The position numbers and the translations under genes were made by a program. Source: Aphis gossypii (Eukaryota; Arthropoda; Insecta; Hemiptera; Aphididae). From it: a stretch of DNA of 64,000 nt. Below are positions 1 to 10,454 of the stretch, one piece after another (the stretch's first letter is position 1; every line of letters begins with the position of its first letter). Location of the stretch: positions 23,190 to 87,189 of the forward strand of contig NW_026083155.1 in NCBI RefSeq assembly GCF_020184175.1. The letters run 5' to 3'. The notes under the pieces are model-generated. The model saw nothing but the letters and a program-made list of their open reading frames with translations. It did no database searches and was not told the DNA's origin.

Positions 1-267
1 TATAATATTTAGCACACTTTATTATTTTATTTAAATCCTGTTTACATCTTATTTTGTATCGAATAGTTTGTTATTTATTCTATTGTCTATTATTATTAAA
101 ATTATTATTATTACCTACTAATTTATTGTATAATATTATTAGTTAGAAATAGATATCTACCTGAGTAATTGTTTTATTAGTAGTATAAAATGGACAGTTC
201 TGAAACATATCACCTTGATCCTTGCTGACCCGCTGAGCCTTACTAACCCCGCAAACCCCTCCGCCCA

Positions 268-406
268 CTACGTGTGTGACGTATGTTCCGCATGACCCAT
301 ACCGCCCGATCCACTACGTGTGTGACGTATTTTTACACCATCGCCCCCTGACCATCATGTACCCCCGCCTCCTGCCACAGACCCAGCCGCTACGTGTATG
401 ACGTAT
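268..406. repeat. Three copies of a 17-bp motif CTACGTGTRTGACGTAT
   Basis: Copies lie at 268-284, 314-330 and 390-406, in a locally C-rich stretch. The last two share further downstream bases (ttttacacc). Spacing is uneven (46 and 76 bases), so this is a dispersed cluster rather than a strict tandem array. The core TGACG resembles a CRE/bZIP half-site, but function is unknown. Confidence 0.7.
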
Positions 407-450
407 TTTTACACCGCCACCGTGGTTATCAAGTTATCAATTAAGCTTAT

Positions 451-525
451 CATATTATTGTACACGTACCATATTATTGTACATGCACCATATTATTGTA
501 CATTCACCATTTACCGTACATATAC
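451..525. repeat. 19-bp tandem repeat (catattattgtac...)
   Basis: Three head-to-tail units begin at 451, 470 and 489, followed by a degenerate fourth at 508. Units differ in the five bases after gtac. Confidence 0.75.
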
Positions 526-761
526 TTCAGTCACCAGTTACATAATGTATCCAACAACGTCTTTAATAACGTTTTTCCATCACATAATGCAAAAAATAAC
601 AATAATCTGGTGTTAGAATCGAACCGGGTATGTACTACCTCTATCGTACATATTTCCCCACTTCAACTCTAACTCCATTGATAATTATTGTTAAAACTGT
701 TATATATAATGTATTTTATTGTAACAAATAACGTCCTGATCAAATTAAAAAGCATCGTCAG

Positions 762-863
762 TAGAAATATGAAATATTCCATTACATCGACATGCATCGA
801 CAGGTCCGAATAGAAATATGAGGAATTTATTTCAGTACATCGATATGTATCGACATGTCCGAT
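762..863. repeat. Imperfect ~50-bp tandem duplication
   Basis: Two copies (762-810 and 811-863) each start with tagaaatatga and contain a catcgayatgyatcgaca core, itself a near-palindrome built from two atcga boxes. Confidence 0.6.
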
Positions 864-1102
864 CAGTCTATTGTTTTTTACATGTATAAGATATGTATTT
901 AAGCCCCGAATTATGATTCACACGTCCATCCTTTGTCTTTAAGGAACTTACCCCTACCTATTATTGTTTGAAATGCACATATGCTTGGCTCTACAAGAGC
1001 AGACAATCATTCAGTCTGTCCTCAACCTTATACTGTTTCTCACGTCTCAACCGTTCTCTCGCAGTTTTTATATTTTTTCAGTGTTTAATATTTTTATAAG
1101 TG

Positions 1103-2030
1103 ATGGCTGGATCAATCGCTGACAACTCTGTCTTGTATAAAAAGAAAACCTTTACTTATGTGCCACCGACACCACCAGCTGAACTCATCGAATCTAATAG
1201 CTACACACTAGACTTTGTATCCCGTAAGTTTGTACATATTGGTTTTGATCCGAGTGAAAAATTACAAGTCGTTGTTCATTTATTAACTTCATCGCTGTAC
1301 GTGCATATTACTACAGTTTTTATGAAAAAAATATTCGGGTTTATGGGTCATATCTTATCGTTCATATCAGACACACCACAAAAATATAAGAGAGTTATAT
1401 TTTATGAAGAAGAAAAAATGAAACTATCGAGTATGATATACAGCGGAGAAAATGTGTTGGTGATTGAAACAAAAAATCGTGATGGATGTAGAGTACTGCT
1501 GAATCGGGGCGACCTTCTTCGACTTCAGTATCTCGAATGTTCTATTTTCGAGAGCATCGTGCGAAAAGAAGTATTCACCGCTCTGTTGATTATAAAACAA
1601 TATGAAGAAATTGTCGTGTACCTCGACAAGAAATGTAGGCAGCATAAATCACCACCGAAAACTGTTGACGAGATGGTAGTTTTCATTAAGAACATACAAG
1701 ACGATCGAGTCGTTAAATCTATACCAAATTTCTCCAATCAAATACAGATGTGTGCAGCTGAACAGTTAGCTGAATTCTTGTTACACCAGAGGGCAAACAA
1801 CTCGCATGAGGTTATTAAAAAATATATTATTGTTCCTTAAACAACAATTATTAAATATTTTTTTTAAATTTTAGTATTCCAATGAAACGACGGTCATTTC
1901 GCCAATGTCGTCACCAACACCAATGTCAACACCACCACCGATCCACCAACCACCGAGTTTCACAATGCAATCGCCGAGCAGAGCAGTCGATGAAAACGAT
2001 GGGCCGTTACATTTCAACACTCGATCATTA
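1103..2030 (+). pseudogene. Two-exon accessory protein gene, 3' exon split by a Harbinger insertion
   Basis: ATG at 1103 opens exon 1 (1103-1810). Reading through would stop at 1840, but a donor (GAG|GTTATT, 1811) and acceptor (AAATTTTAG, 1874) remove a 64-base intron in phase. Exon 2 starts at 1875 and encodes a Pro/Ser/Thr-rich tail up to 2030, where the transposon begins. The reading frame resumes beyond it at 6223 and ends at 6292-6294. Exon 1 encodes about 236 residues without a domain I can name, alternating hydrophobic strands and charged helices. I recall similar proteins accompanying Polinton-type elements in arthropods, and its place at the edge of the capsid block fits. Function is unknown. 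Apart from the transposon no stop or frameshift was seen. Confidence 0.65.
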
Positions 2031-2308
2031 GGAAGTTTTTGCATAACGCCGGTTAAACATTACGGTAAAATTAACGTTCGGTTAAACCAAACGTTAATAT
2101 TTTTATCGTAATTGATAAAACTTCAGTTTTTGCATAACCGGTGAGGTTTTCTTTAGATAAAAGACATTATCACATTTAAACATTTTGTACCTACTTAATA
2201 ATTAAAAATTACACTAGGTAAATTTTATACATAGGTACTAAATTATATTAAAGTATAATATATTTTATATTCTATTGTTAATTAAATATTTTATACTTTT
2301 ATTCGATA

Positions 2309-3820
2309 TGGAAGAAATATTAGAATTGGTCTGCTTAGATGAAATGACAACTGACGATGTTGAACACATTTTATTAAATGAGCTACTATTTTTCGAAGTG
2401 AAATACATTTTAGATCTACATCGTATGGTCATTTTAATTTGGATAAAATAAGTAATGAATCATGTAGACAACTTTTCAGGTTTGAGAAACGAGATTTGGA
2501 ACGGCTTAGATTAAATTTAGGCATTCCTGATGTAATAGAAACTGCACAAAGGTATCGTGTTACGGGTAGGTACTTAATTGTAATATATCATAAAATATAA
2601 TTATTTTCTTTGAAGTTTCAAATGTACAATATTTTAAGCAATGGATTAGAGTAATTTTTTTCTGTTTGTTGATATACTTTTAGGTGTAGTAGGGTTATGT
2701 ATTTATCTTCGTCGTCTCACTTATCCAAACAGGTTAAGTGACTTAGAGAGGACATTTGGATTAAGTTCTTCCTATATAAGTAGTGTTAGCAACCATGTAA
2801 TGTCTATCATAGAAACAAACAAAGGACATATTTTACACAATTTGAATAATATACCTTGGCTGAATGAAACAAAATTAAAGTATTATGCAAAAGTAAGGAT
2901 TACACAGTGGCGCAACGAGGGGAGGGGGTCTTAGCCATTCCTGACCAAGATTTAACCCCCCAAATATATTCCTTATTGATATAAATATAGCCCAATGGGT
3001 TATTTTAAATTAATAGTTTTGTTGGGTGAGCTGTAATCCCCCCCCAGAATTTTAACCATAGTTGCGCCTATGCTAAGACACAATAACCATAGGGATTAAA
3101 AGTAGGTAACTAAAATGCTTGTATTACTTAATTATCGTGATAGGCAATATCAAACAAAGGAGCACCAATTCAAAACTACTGGGCTTTTATAGATGGTACT
3201 GCCAGACCTATATGTAGACCAACAGTTAATCAGCAAAACTATTTTTCTGGACATAAACGACACCATTGCTTAAAATACTAAAGTGTATTAACTCCAGATG
3301 GCATAATTATTAACCTTCGAGGACCATACCCAGGAAGAAGGCATGATGCGGGTATAAGCATTAAATATATACATAATATTTACAAATAAAACTAATTTTG
3401 TAAATAATAATTATTTTCCATTTATAAGGTATGCTAAGAGATACAAACTTGTACACAGAACTCATGGAGATTGCAGTGCATGGTAGTACCACATATGTTA
3501 TTTATGGAGATCCAGCATATCCCATGTCAGAGCTTATACTTAAACCATATTGTAGTAGAATATTAACTCCAGAACAAGTTGCATTTAATAGAGCGATGTC
3601 CTCAGTACGCCAAGCTGTGGAATGGGGATTTGGCAAAATTATAATAGAATTTGCTTTTTTGGATTTCAGAAAAAACCAAAAACTCCTTCTACAACATGTA
3701 GGCCAAATGTATAAAGTTGGTGTAATTTTAACTAACTGCCATACATGCTTATATGGAAGTCAAACAGGAACTTATTTTAATATAGTTCCACCCACATTAG
3801 AACAATACTTAAATATTTAA
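2309..3820 (+). pseudogene. PIF/Harbinger nuclease (DDE_Tnp_4), four exons, broken
   Basis: Exons 2309-2565, 2684-2892, 3144-3351 and 3429-3820 join in phase with GT-AG introns. The RNase-H-like core shows the first Asp in AFIDGT, the second in YGDPAYP and the Glu in AVEWGFGK. A helix-turn-helix-like segment (NRLSDLERTFGLSSSYIS) precedes the core. Two lesions are visible: a frameshift near 2420 in exon 1 and an in-frame TAA at 3279-3281 in exon 3. The product would cut at TWA sites, together with the Myb-like partner encoded on the other strand. Second intron contains a small MITE (2905-3072). Confidence 0.85.
2905..3072. mobile_element. 168-bp hAT-like MITE in an intron
   Basis: Begins CAGTGGCGCAAC and ends GTTGCGCCTATG, imperfect inverted repeats of hAT style. 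Runs of G near the left end and of C near the right also mirror each other. Flanking octamers (ggattaca / ctaagaca) match only partly, so the target duplication is uncertain. Confidence 0.5.
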
Positions 3821-4173
3821 GAATAAAAAAACTTTATTATAGTAATAACAATGTCAAAAAATACTAACAAATGGTATATAAAATAAGTGACAACATTATA
3901 GTTAAAGAGAAATAAAAGCATATAACATGATTGATATAACAAACTTTATATAGTTAAAAACATATTAATAAATTTATAAATCAATAAAAAAAAAGAAAAC
4001 TATTCAAATAAAAATAACATTAATTATTAGAAATAATGTTTGTTGTTATTCCTTCAACATTATTATTTTTAATTAATAATACTCTATAACAATATAATAA
4101 TATGAGTAAAAGTAAAACCCTAATTGTCTTAAAAAAAAGCAACTTTAAATAAATAGGTAATACCTAACAGAAA

Positions 4174-5953
4174 TTATGACTTTTTTATAAGTTGTTCTAA
4201 CATTAACTGTAATATTTTTTGTTGCTGACTAGCAATTTCAACTTTTTGAATTTCTATTTTCAGTCTTTCCTCCCTTTCCTTCTTTCCAGAATCATTCTTT
4301 CTTCTCTCTCTCTCTTTTCCATAAATAGTTGTTCTTCTCTTACCAATTTTTCCAAGTTAAAATTATCTGTCTTTTCTTTCTTATCAAATTCAAACTTTTC
4401 TGTATCTAGTTTAATTCTTTTTTCTTCTAGCTCTAATTTTTTTTCTTCTAAAGTTAATTTTTTCAAATGTGTTTCATGTTCTTTAACATGTTTTTGTTCT
4501 AAAAAATTTAAAGTTGACAACTTAAGTGGCTCATTCATCCTTTTTCTTACTTTGTTTACTGCAAGGAATAAATATTATAATTGGTATAAAATTAGAGTAA
4601 AATAATATAGGAAAACAATAAATTAATATTAAATCAATTGGACCTACAGTTGTTCAGTTTTTCACAAATAGCCAACTAAAAAGTTAATAAAACTTATTAT
4701 TGGGGAATAGAGTGTTATGACTATAACTGTGACTGACTTAAACTGAAATAAATTAAGAATATTAATAATGTTTATTCATACCAGATGGAACCTCATAATT
4801 TTTTTTCACTTGTAAGATTGATCTTGATGGGATTTCATTGTTGAATATCTGTGACATAAATGTTGATGGGATTTCATTGTTGAATTCTTCCGGTCGGTTA
4901 GATATCTGTTCTGTAACTTCTTGAGTATCTTGTGGTTCTTGGTTATTAGCTAAAAATTGTATTTATTTTAATAGTGCTTAGTATACAGTAGCATACTTAT
5001 ACATGGGATATGAACATTTACTTACTTGTAGTAATGTTATTTAATTCAGTAAACACATTTTCCCTTTCGTCAACATCATAATCAAAAATAATATATTCAC
5101 TGCAATCTGGATTGATTGTACTGCTTAACATACCTGTGACACAACATGAAATAACATAATAATTGTGATATTTATGATTATTGTATGACCAATATGTCAA
5201 TACCTACCTACTTCAAATGTTAAAAAATTGTAATGCAATGGTACCTACTACCTACTCTATATATTAAAAAAAATCTAAAATACTTACCTTTTGTTGCATT
5301 AGTCCTTGTGGCACATCCTTTCTCCTGATCAATTTTTTTGGTATTTTTAGATTTTTTCAAAGGTTTTTTAAAATCTCTACATAAATCATTTATATCCTGA
5401 AGCAACTGACACTTCTCTCCATACTCTTCTTCAGTTCCAGATCTTTTAGAAAACATTTTAATAAAATTAAATTAGGTCAAACATTTGTTGCAAGCCATGT
5501 AAATATGTACTTAATTGCGAGGGATAATAATATTATGTGAAAACCATATTATCATAACTAATAATCTAAACCCACAAAAAGTTATGCTTTAAAATGTTTT
5601 TATATTTCTTTAATTATAACCCACCCCCACAATTGTTGATAAATATGTTTGAAAAACTTAAATGTGCAATGACTAATAGTACTATAACTGATAAATTCCA
5701 AATTTATAAATTAACTAATAACTTACTTTTTTAAATTTGTACGATCTTCCTTAGCCCATATTTTTAGTAAATGTTCTACATGTTCTTTGATAGTTCTAAT
5801 GGAAAACTGTTTGTTTGAAAACGTCAATACATTTTTATGGATAATGGACCACTTTTCATTGTTTTCAAATGGATTGTGGCACTAAACTTCTCGTAACAGA
5901 CATAAATCATCATCATTTGTAAATCTTAAACGCTCTTTTTTGATTTTCTCCAT
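4174..5953 (-). pseudogene. PIF/Harbinger Myb/SANT-like accessory protein
   Basis: Start at 5953. The first exon encodes a Myb/SANT-like trihelix with conserved tryptophans (EKWSIIHK, LLKIWAKE), then a donor near 5740. Further exons (from about 5441, 5136, 4943 and about 4553, minus strand) encode acidic linkers and a long Glu/Lys-rich coiled coil ending at 4174. Lesions are a stop in the first exon (after LLREV) and a frameshift near 4262 in the coiled coil. In active Harbingers this protein binds DNA and brings the nuclease to the element. The two genes point at each other (convergent), as is usual. Confidence 0.7.
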
Positions 5954-6222
5954 AATGGACCATTTATTACAAAAAATATTTAAAACATTTAAAAGAAATT
6001 CTTTTGAAAGATTTTATTTTCCTTTATCAATTTTTGATAAGTGATAACCGATTACGAAAAATCGACTTCAATAACGTACACGTTAAATTCTGAAAAATAA
6101 CCGATTACGATATTGGAATAACCGAACCGTTATTTGGAGCGCATGCGCAAAGACATATTTTGGTAAATAACGTTAACGGATTTAAACGTTATTTTTAACC
6201 GGCGTTATGCAAAAACTCCCTA

Positions 6223-6294
6223 TTATCGAAAACGTGCAACTTCGATTCAGACGTATCGGAAATGTATTTTGTATCAAAACGTAAACTATTTTAA
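6223..6294 (+). pseudogene. 3' end of the accessory gene after the Harbinger insertion
   Basis: Directly after the TTA target duplication the frame of the accessory gene's exon 2 continues for 23 codons to a TAA at 6292. The continuation across a 4.2-kb insertion supports both the target-site call and the exon model. Confidence 0.6.
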
Positions 6295-6378
6295 TTTCAG
6301 ATATGTAATGTGTAAAATAAAAAGACATGTATATAAAAAAAAAGTATTTTCATTTATTAATATTAAGTTTTACAATAT

Positions 6379-6984
6379 TTACAAGGTTCTTACTTCTCCG
6401 TTAAACGGATTGTAAGTTATAATTTGGTCGTGTAATATTAAACAATATGCTGAAGTGGAAGCTGGAAACGCTTCGTCTGCTTCTAGTTCAATCCTTAGAG
6501 CGATAGTTGACATTTTTACATTATCGTTCTGCTTGCTCATATCAACAACTATAATCGGACACAGATTTTTGAAATCTGTTCGGTTCAGCAGAGGTGTCAC
6601 TTCGTTTGCCGCTTTCAATAAAATCTTTATTAGCATTTTTAATATCCCTTTAATGTAGTGGTTATACCTGGATTAGCGAGTTTTTGAATTTGAAGGCCGT
6701 TTATCTCATATTTCATTTTGGAGAAAAGAAACGCCAGCCCGTTGTTTATAAATCGGATGTCATCACTCATCAGTAATATCTGCAGGTTTGATTATTGTTC
6801 CTTCGATGTAAATATAACTCTCACATGGTAAAGTATAAGATTCTGTGTTATGTAGTGCGATACGCACTTCATCGTTATTGGAGAGAGCTGACGTAGAATA
6901 AAGTAAAAAAGAATGATATTCAATTTGAGTTATTCTGCAATCGTCGGTGTATCCGGCCGTAACATCTAAATACATGTCTTCCAT
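6379..6984 (-). pseudogene. Polinton major capsid protein, ends kept and middle deleted
   Basis: Reads 6984 to 6379. An intact N-terminal piece (73 codons, start ATG at 6984) is followed in another frame by about 38 codons (6755-6642). A third piece in yet another frame is the C-terminus, ending at 6379. The first two resemble the first jelly-roll strands and the last the C-terminal strands of Polinton/adintovirus double-jelly-roll capsid proteins, including the GYTDD and TSAYCLI-type segments. The family is several hundred residues long and only about 195 codons remain, so a large internal deletion plus a frameshift has removed the centre of both barrels. It is the most distal gene of the minus-strand block. 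Confidence 0.75.
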
Positions 6985-7157
6985 ATTAAATAGCGTTTAA
7001 CGAACGTAAAAAAGCTAAATTGGATGCTGTTAGACTGTGTACAACTTGTCTTCGTGTCGAATTTTTCTTCAGAGTTGTTGTCCGGTTTGTGTTATTAACG
7101 CGACTAACGGAATTTACACGTGCAGTCCTATATATATTAAAAAATTGCAAACCCATA

Positions 7158-7843
7158 TCACGAGTCTTGAATTAATAAACGTACCGATATCGGCTCACCT
7201 CGTAGATCGATCAACTCGTCGTTCTGATTTTTTAAAATTATACTAGCATGCGTTATAGATGTAGAATTAAGCGAGTAAAATACCAAATGCGGCGGGACCT
7301 CTATTATATTATAACCTGGAGGTACAGTCGGGTAAAACTCGTGTATTGTATGGCACTGCTTTCCGTTGATGAATGATTCTGTAGCTAGGTTTGATTCGAT
7401 ATATATACAATTTGTTTTTGTAATATTAACCACCGTATCAGATTCATGTTTTACATTACCAGCATATTTTCGATTTTTGAATCCCAGCAACTGACCAATG
7501 TTATTAGGCATGGTAAAATCTACAGCTTCGTTACACCACATTGTACTTTTTAGTGTATTATTATCAGCTTTCAATTCGAATATTATATCTGTATCATGTA
7601 ATATGCGATGTATTGCTGACTCGATTTCATATAATTCGTAAGAACCAGTAGGTAATGTAAAAACGCTACTGATCGCATAACCTGTCTGCTCTTTGTATGC
7701 GAATCCTATTTTATTACACTTGTCGTTTATATTTGGAATAGAGTTATTTGTTCGAAACCCCAACAGACAAATCTTAGCATTTTTACTGACTTCTATCGGC
7801 GGGAAAAAGTCGCAAGACAATTCACTCGATTTTCCGGTTAAGG
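7158..7843 (-). CDS. Polinton minor capsid ('penton', single jelly roll)
   Basis: About 228 codons without a stop. Recognisable family features are a KSSELS...FPPI start, a PTGSYELYEIE segment, an LLGFKNR core and the C-terminal TIHEFYPTVPPGYNIIEVP block. These are typical of the single-jelly-roll vertex protein of Polintons/adintoviruses. There is no in-frame ATG at its beginning. The frame instead runs straight on from the protease upstream, so a free-standing start has been lost or the two are made as one product. The domain itself appears complete. It lies between protease and major capsid genes, the usual order. Confidence 0.75.
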
Positions 7844-8219
7844 TATGTACAGACAAAAATCTTAAGCACAAGTGTCCACAGTTTGTCGTATTATATTTTT
7901 GGTGTTTATCGTAATTATATACGATATCACAACCGTTGAAATATTTTTGTATTTCTAACGGTGGCGTTAAATTTCCAAAACTATCGTAATATTTAACTTT
8001 TTTTCAGACTTTTTTATACGCTACCCAATGCGTACCTGTACCGTTTTCGATGTCCAAATTAACCACAGCAGACTCTTGATGCTTAGCTCTAGGAGGCAAC
8101 TTGTCTCTGGAAAACACACCGATGAAATGAGGTATTTTCAACATGTCTGCGTATTTTATAATCTCATAGTCGTACAACGCTCTCTTGGGTAACGTGGAAA
8201 TTAGTTTTTTGTCGTTTTT
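7844..8219 (-). pseudogene. Adenain-like cysteine protease (C5 family)
   Basis: Catalytic motifs are visible in order on the minus strand: His in GTHWVAY, Asp in YYDSFG and Cys in NCGHLCL (Cys codon 7878-7880). This is the adenovirus-type maturation protease found in Polintons, which would process capsid precursors. One in-frame TGA (8004-8006) lies between His and Asp. The frame opens after a TAG near 8222, with no ATG until the segment before IPHF. Its start overlaps the Lys-rich 3' tail of the PLA2 gene (ending 8201) in another frame. No stop separates it from the minor capsid frame. Confidence 0.8.
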
Positions 8220-9055
8220 CTAGTTTTTTTTACCGATCTGACTTTGTAAGGTGCTAGGTATAAACTTTTACCTTTAACAATTTTATAAGACTGCCCCTTG
8301 TGCGGTGTAAGATATAAACCTTTCCCTAAATGAATAGGTGTGTTTTTTACCGGAATTTAATTCATTTACGACTTTAACTATATTACCGACACCGCCGGTA
8401 AGAGCGCCCAACGCCGATAAACCAGTGAAAATAGGTTATTAAATATAATTAAAATAGGTATTAAAGGTAGAACACCGCCCTTTTTCGGTATTGGTATAAT
8501 TTCTTGGAGTTTTCTTATTTTTAGATTTTTTTTCGCAGCCGACAGACTTGTTCTTACTAACTTGGTTGTATTCTTTTCGTTAATTTTATTTTTGATTGAT
8601 TTTTTTGCTGCCGAAACCATCTGTTTAAATCCGCAACCAGCGTCCAACTTGAGTTTTGCCTTCACAGCTGTAGTAACCAACCAGGACGCAGCTTTTTCCT
8701 TAAAACCAGTGTTTTTAGATTTAAACACTTCCCAAGCTTGATTTTCCAATATTTCGTCAGCTCTATGTCTATCGGTTAGCGAATTGCTGTTTTCATACGC
8801 TATGTCATGAGCTCTGGCCAACTCGTCTAGTCTGTTTATGCCCCGTTCACCGCATGCCAATCTTTCTTTTAATTTAGTACCAGGACCAGCAAATCTGAAA
8901 AAAAATATAAACAAACATTTTAAATATGATTTAATCATATAGTGAGTAATGTCTTACCTATAGCCGGGTAGATGTAATTCCACTGGTAAATGATTTATAA
9001 CTGAGTTAATAAGACCAGAACCTTTATTGTTGTGTTGCTTACGAACGTGAGACAT
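8201..9055 (-). pseudogene. Parvovirus-VP1-like phospholipase A2 domain protein, spliced
   Basis: Exon 1 is 9055-8958 (ATG at 9055). A 63-base intron (8957-8895, GTAAGA...TTTTTTTTCAG) joins in phase to exon 2. Exon 2 opens with GPGTKL and continues to the catalytic RAHDIAYE segment (His-Asp), the Ca-binding-loop plus HD signature of PF08398-type PLA2 domains. Parvoviruses use it to breach endosomes, and adintoviruses carry it on a minor virion protein. The N-terminal domain is intact. The Lys-rich C-terminal tail is broken by frameshifts near 8425 and 8345 and ends at 8201. The first frame stops at 8378. It is divergent from the ATPase gene, with only 46 bases between starts. Confidence 0.85.
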
Positions 9056-9101
9056 CGTGTGACGCATTCAAGTACATATCATTGATATTTATAGTGAAAA
9101 A
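9056..9101. promoter_or_regulatory. 46-bp divergent intergenic region
   Basis: Lies between the ATGs of the PLA2 gene (-) and the ATPase gene (+). Such a short gap must hold both 5' UTRs or shared promoter elements. No clear TATA box is seen apart from gatatttatag. Confidence 0.4.
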
Positions 9102-9756
9102 ATGCGCTTCATCGAGCAACAGAAAAAACTAAGAATGTATAACATTGATACTCCGGAGTCTGGATACAATACAGTTTAGACATGGTGAGCTATTTCCAAA
9201 CACTATACGCTCATTGGTGTTGGGGAGTTTCGGTTGTGGTTGTTGACGAAAACGGTCTACGTTTTGAAAACGTTTACATATACCTACTCTAAAACGTTAG
9301 AACAACCAAAATATAAATTATTAAAACGTATAATCGATGATATTGAGGGTATTAAAATTTTTACATTTTTCGAGAATGATAAAGTCATTTCTCCTGAAAA
9401 AGTTTTACCAAACTCTATACTTATCATGGACGATGTTATTGGAGAACATCAGCAAGTGATACTTTTGAATTCTTTTGTTGAGGGCGGCACAATAAAATAG
9501 ATATATTTTATCTGGCTCAGAGTTATTCAAAAGTACCAAAGCAGTTGATCCGGGACAATGCAAATTTGATAGTATTATTCAAACAAGATGAGACAAATTT
9601 AAAACATGTATACAATGAACACTGTTATGACATACATACAATTTAAACATTTTTGCGTTACGTGTTGGAACCGTGACAGATTTGCATTCGTCGTTATTTG
9701 TAAAGATAGCGAGGGCGATAACGGACGTTATCGTTATGGTTTTGATACTTTTGTCG
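9102..9756 (+). pseudogene. FtsK/HerA-type genome-packaging ATPase remnant
   Basis: ATG at 9102. The Walker A glycine run (GSFGCG) is followed by a frameshift and stop near 9240, exactly where the P-loop Lys-Thr should be. Walker B is clear (SILIMDDVI). After a second frameshift near 9500, the frame reads YLAQSYSKVPKQLIRDNA (sensor region). A C-terminal block with a CW pair and a GRYRYGFD motif ends near 9756. It would pump DNA into capsids. The pieces are collinear, so decay is by small indels only. Confidence 0.8.
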
Positions 9757-9798
9757 TTATATAAGGCGATGTATAAATTGAAATTTTCCATTTAAAAC

Positions 9799-10454
9799 GC
9801 AGTCATAAAGGATGAAGGTAGTATATTAGATGAGTTAGTTAAGGCTAAAGAAAATATTAAACGTAAATATATTGCATTAAAAACTGGAGAAGCAAATGTT
9901 CAACAATTAATGTCACAAACTTTTAAACCTATTATCGAGCCCTTAACTAAAATATCGAATACAACCGAATCGCCATCGATCAAAATAAAAAATAACGACG
10001 ATCTTAATGAAAAGTATCAACAAGAAATTGAAAATCGGTTTCACTCTATAGATTTAGACAAAACCTATGGCCCGAAAAAACTTTCAGATAGAAATATTAT
10101 CTTGGGCGATAAAGAAGTAAAATTTATCGAAAACTCTATTCTTATCGACGGTACTACTTATTCAACAACCTCGGGTCTAATCCAGTTATTATTTTTGAAA
10201 AATCCACTTATTTACACCGAAAACGATCTACAAGTATATAAATCTATATTAATTCAGACATCGGCACATTTGACCTTAAAAAGTAAAAAAATCAAAACTT
10301 AGTGTATTGGGATAATCCGAATGAGTTAGTCGATCGGTTACGATTACTTCTGGCTTCGATAGCTGCCGGTAATACAGGCGTCTCCAATGAAATAATATCG
10401 ATTTTCGAAGAATTACTTGAAGCTGGGCTAATAAAACGAATACCAAAAGTCTAA
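9799..10454 (+). pseudogene. DUF8207-like Polinton protein
   Basis: The open frame begins at 9799 after a stop, with a Lys/Glu-rich coiled coil and no ATG; the first Met is at 9910. The central domain runs to 10302. A frameshift near 10300 separates it from the conserved C-terminus (YWDNPNELVDRLRLLLA, ending at 10452-10454). I associate this domain pair with insect Polinton proteins placed just before the integrase, as here. Function is unknown. The missing start suggests loss of the 5' end between the ATPase and this gene. Confidence 0.6.

Larger units (their letters stand above)
1..1102. other. AT-rich non-coding flank with small repeat clusters
   Basis: No gene recognised. It holds three short repeat clusters, listed separately, and a TATA-like stretch near 890-896, about 200 bases before the first gene. 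It may contain the left end of the Polinton, but I could not match a terminal inverted repeat to the far side near 26.4 kb. Confidence 0.5.
2031..6222. mobile_element. PIF/Harbinger DNA transposon inside an exon
   Basis: Ends share an inverted repeat: left GGAAGTTTTTGCATAACGCC, and the reverse complement of the right end is the same except GGGAG. After this the arms share GGTTAAA and then drift. Flanks read tcaTTA on the left and TTAtcg on the right, the 3-bp TTA target duplication typical of PIF/Harbinger. Two extra bases (TA) sit between the right repeat and the TTA. It carries a nuclease gene (+) and a Myb-like gene (-), the standard two-gene content. Both are defective, so the copy is dead. 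Confidence 0.85.

Noticed and set aside
398..616. 72-codon frame across the 19-bp tandem repeat
   Set aside because: Arises from repeat translation, with no domain and no neighbouring gene context.
1424..1737. Minus-strand open frames opposite the first gene
   Set aside because: Shadows of the plus-strand coding frame, with no motif or splice support.
4219..4605. Plus-strand Ser/Phe-rich frame
   Set aside because: Antisense shadow of the Glu/Lys-rich coiled-coil exon on the minus strand.
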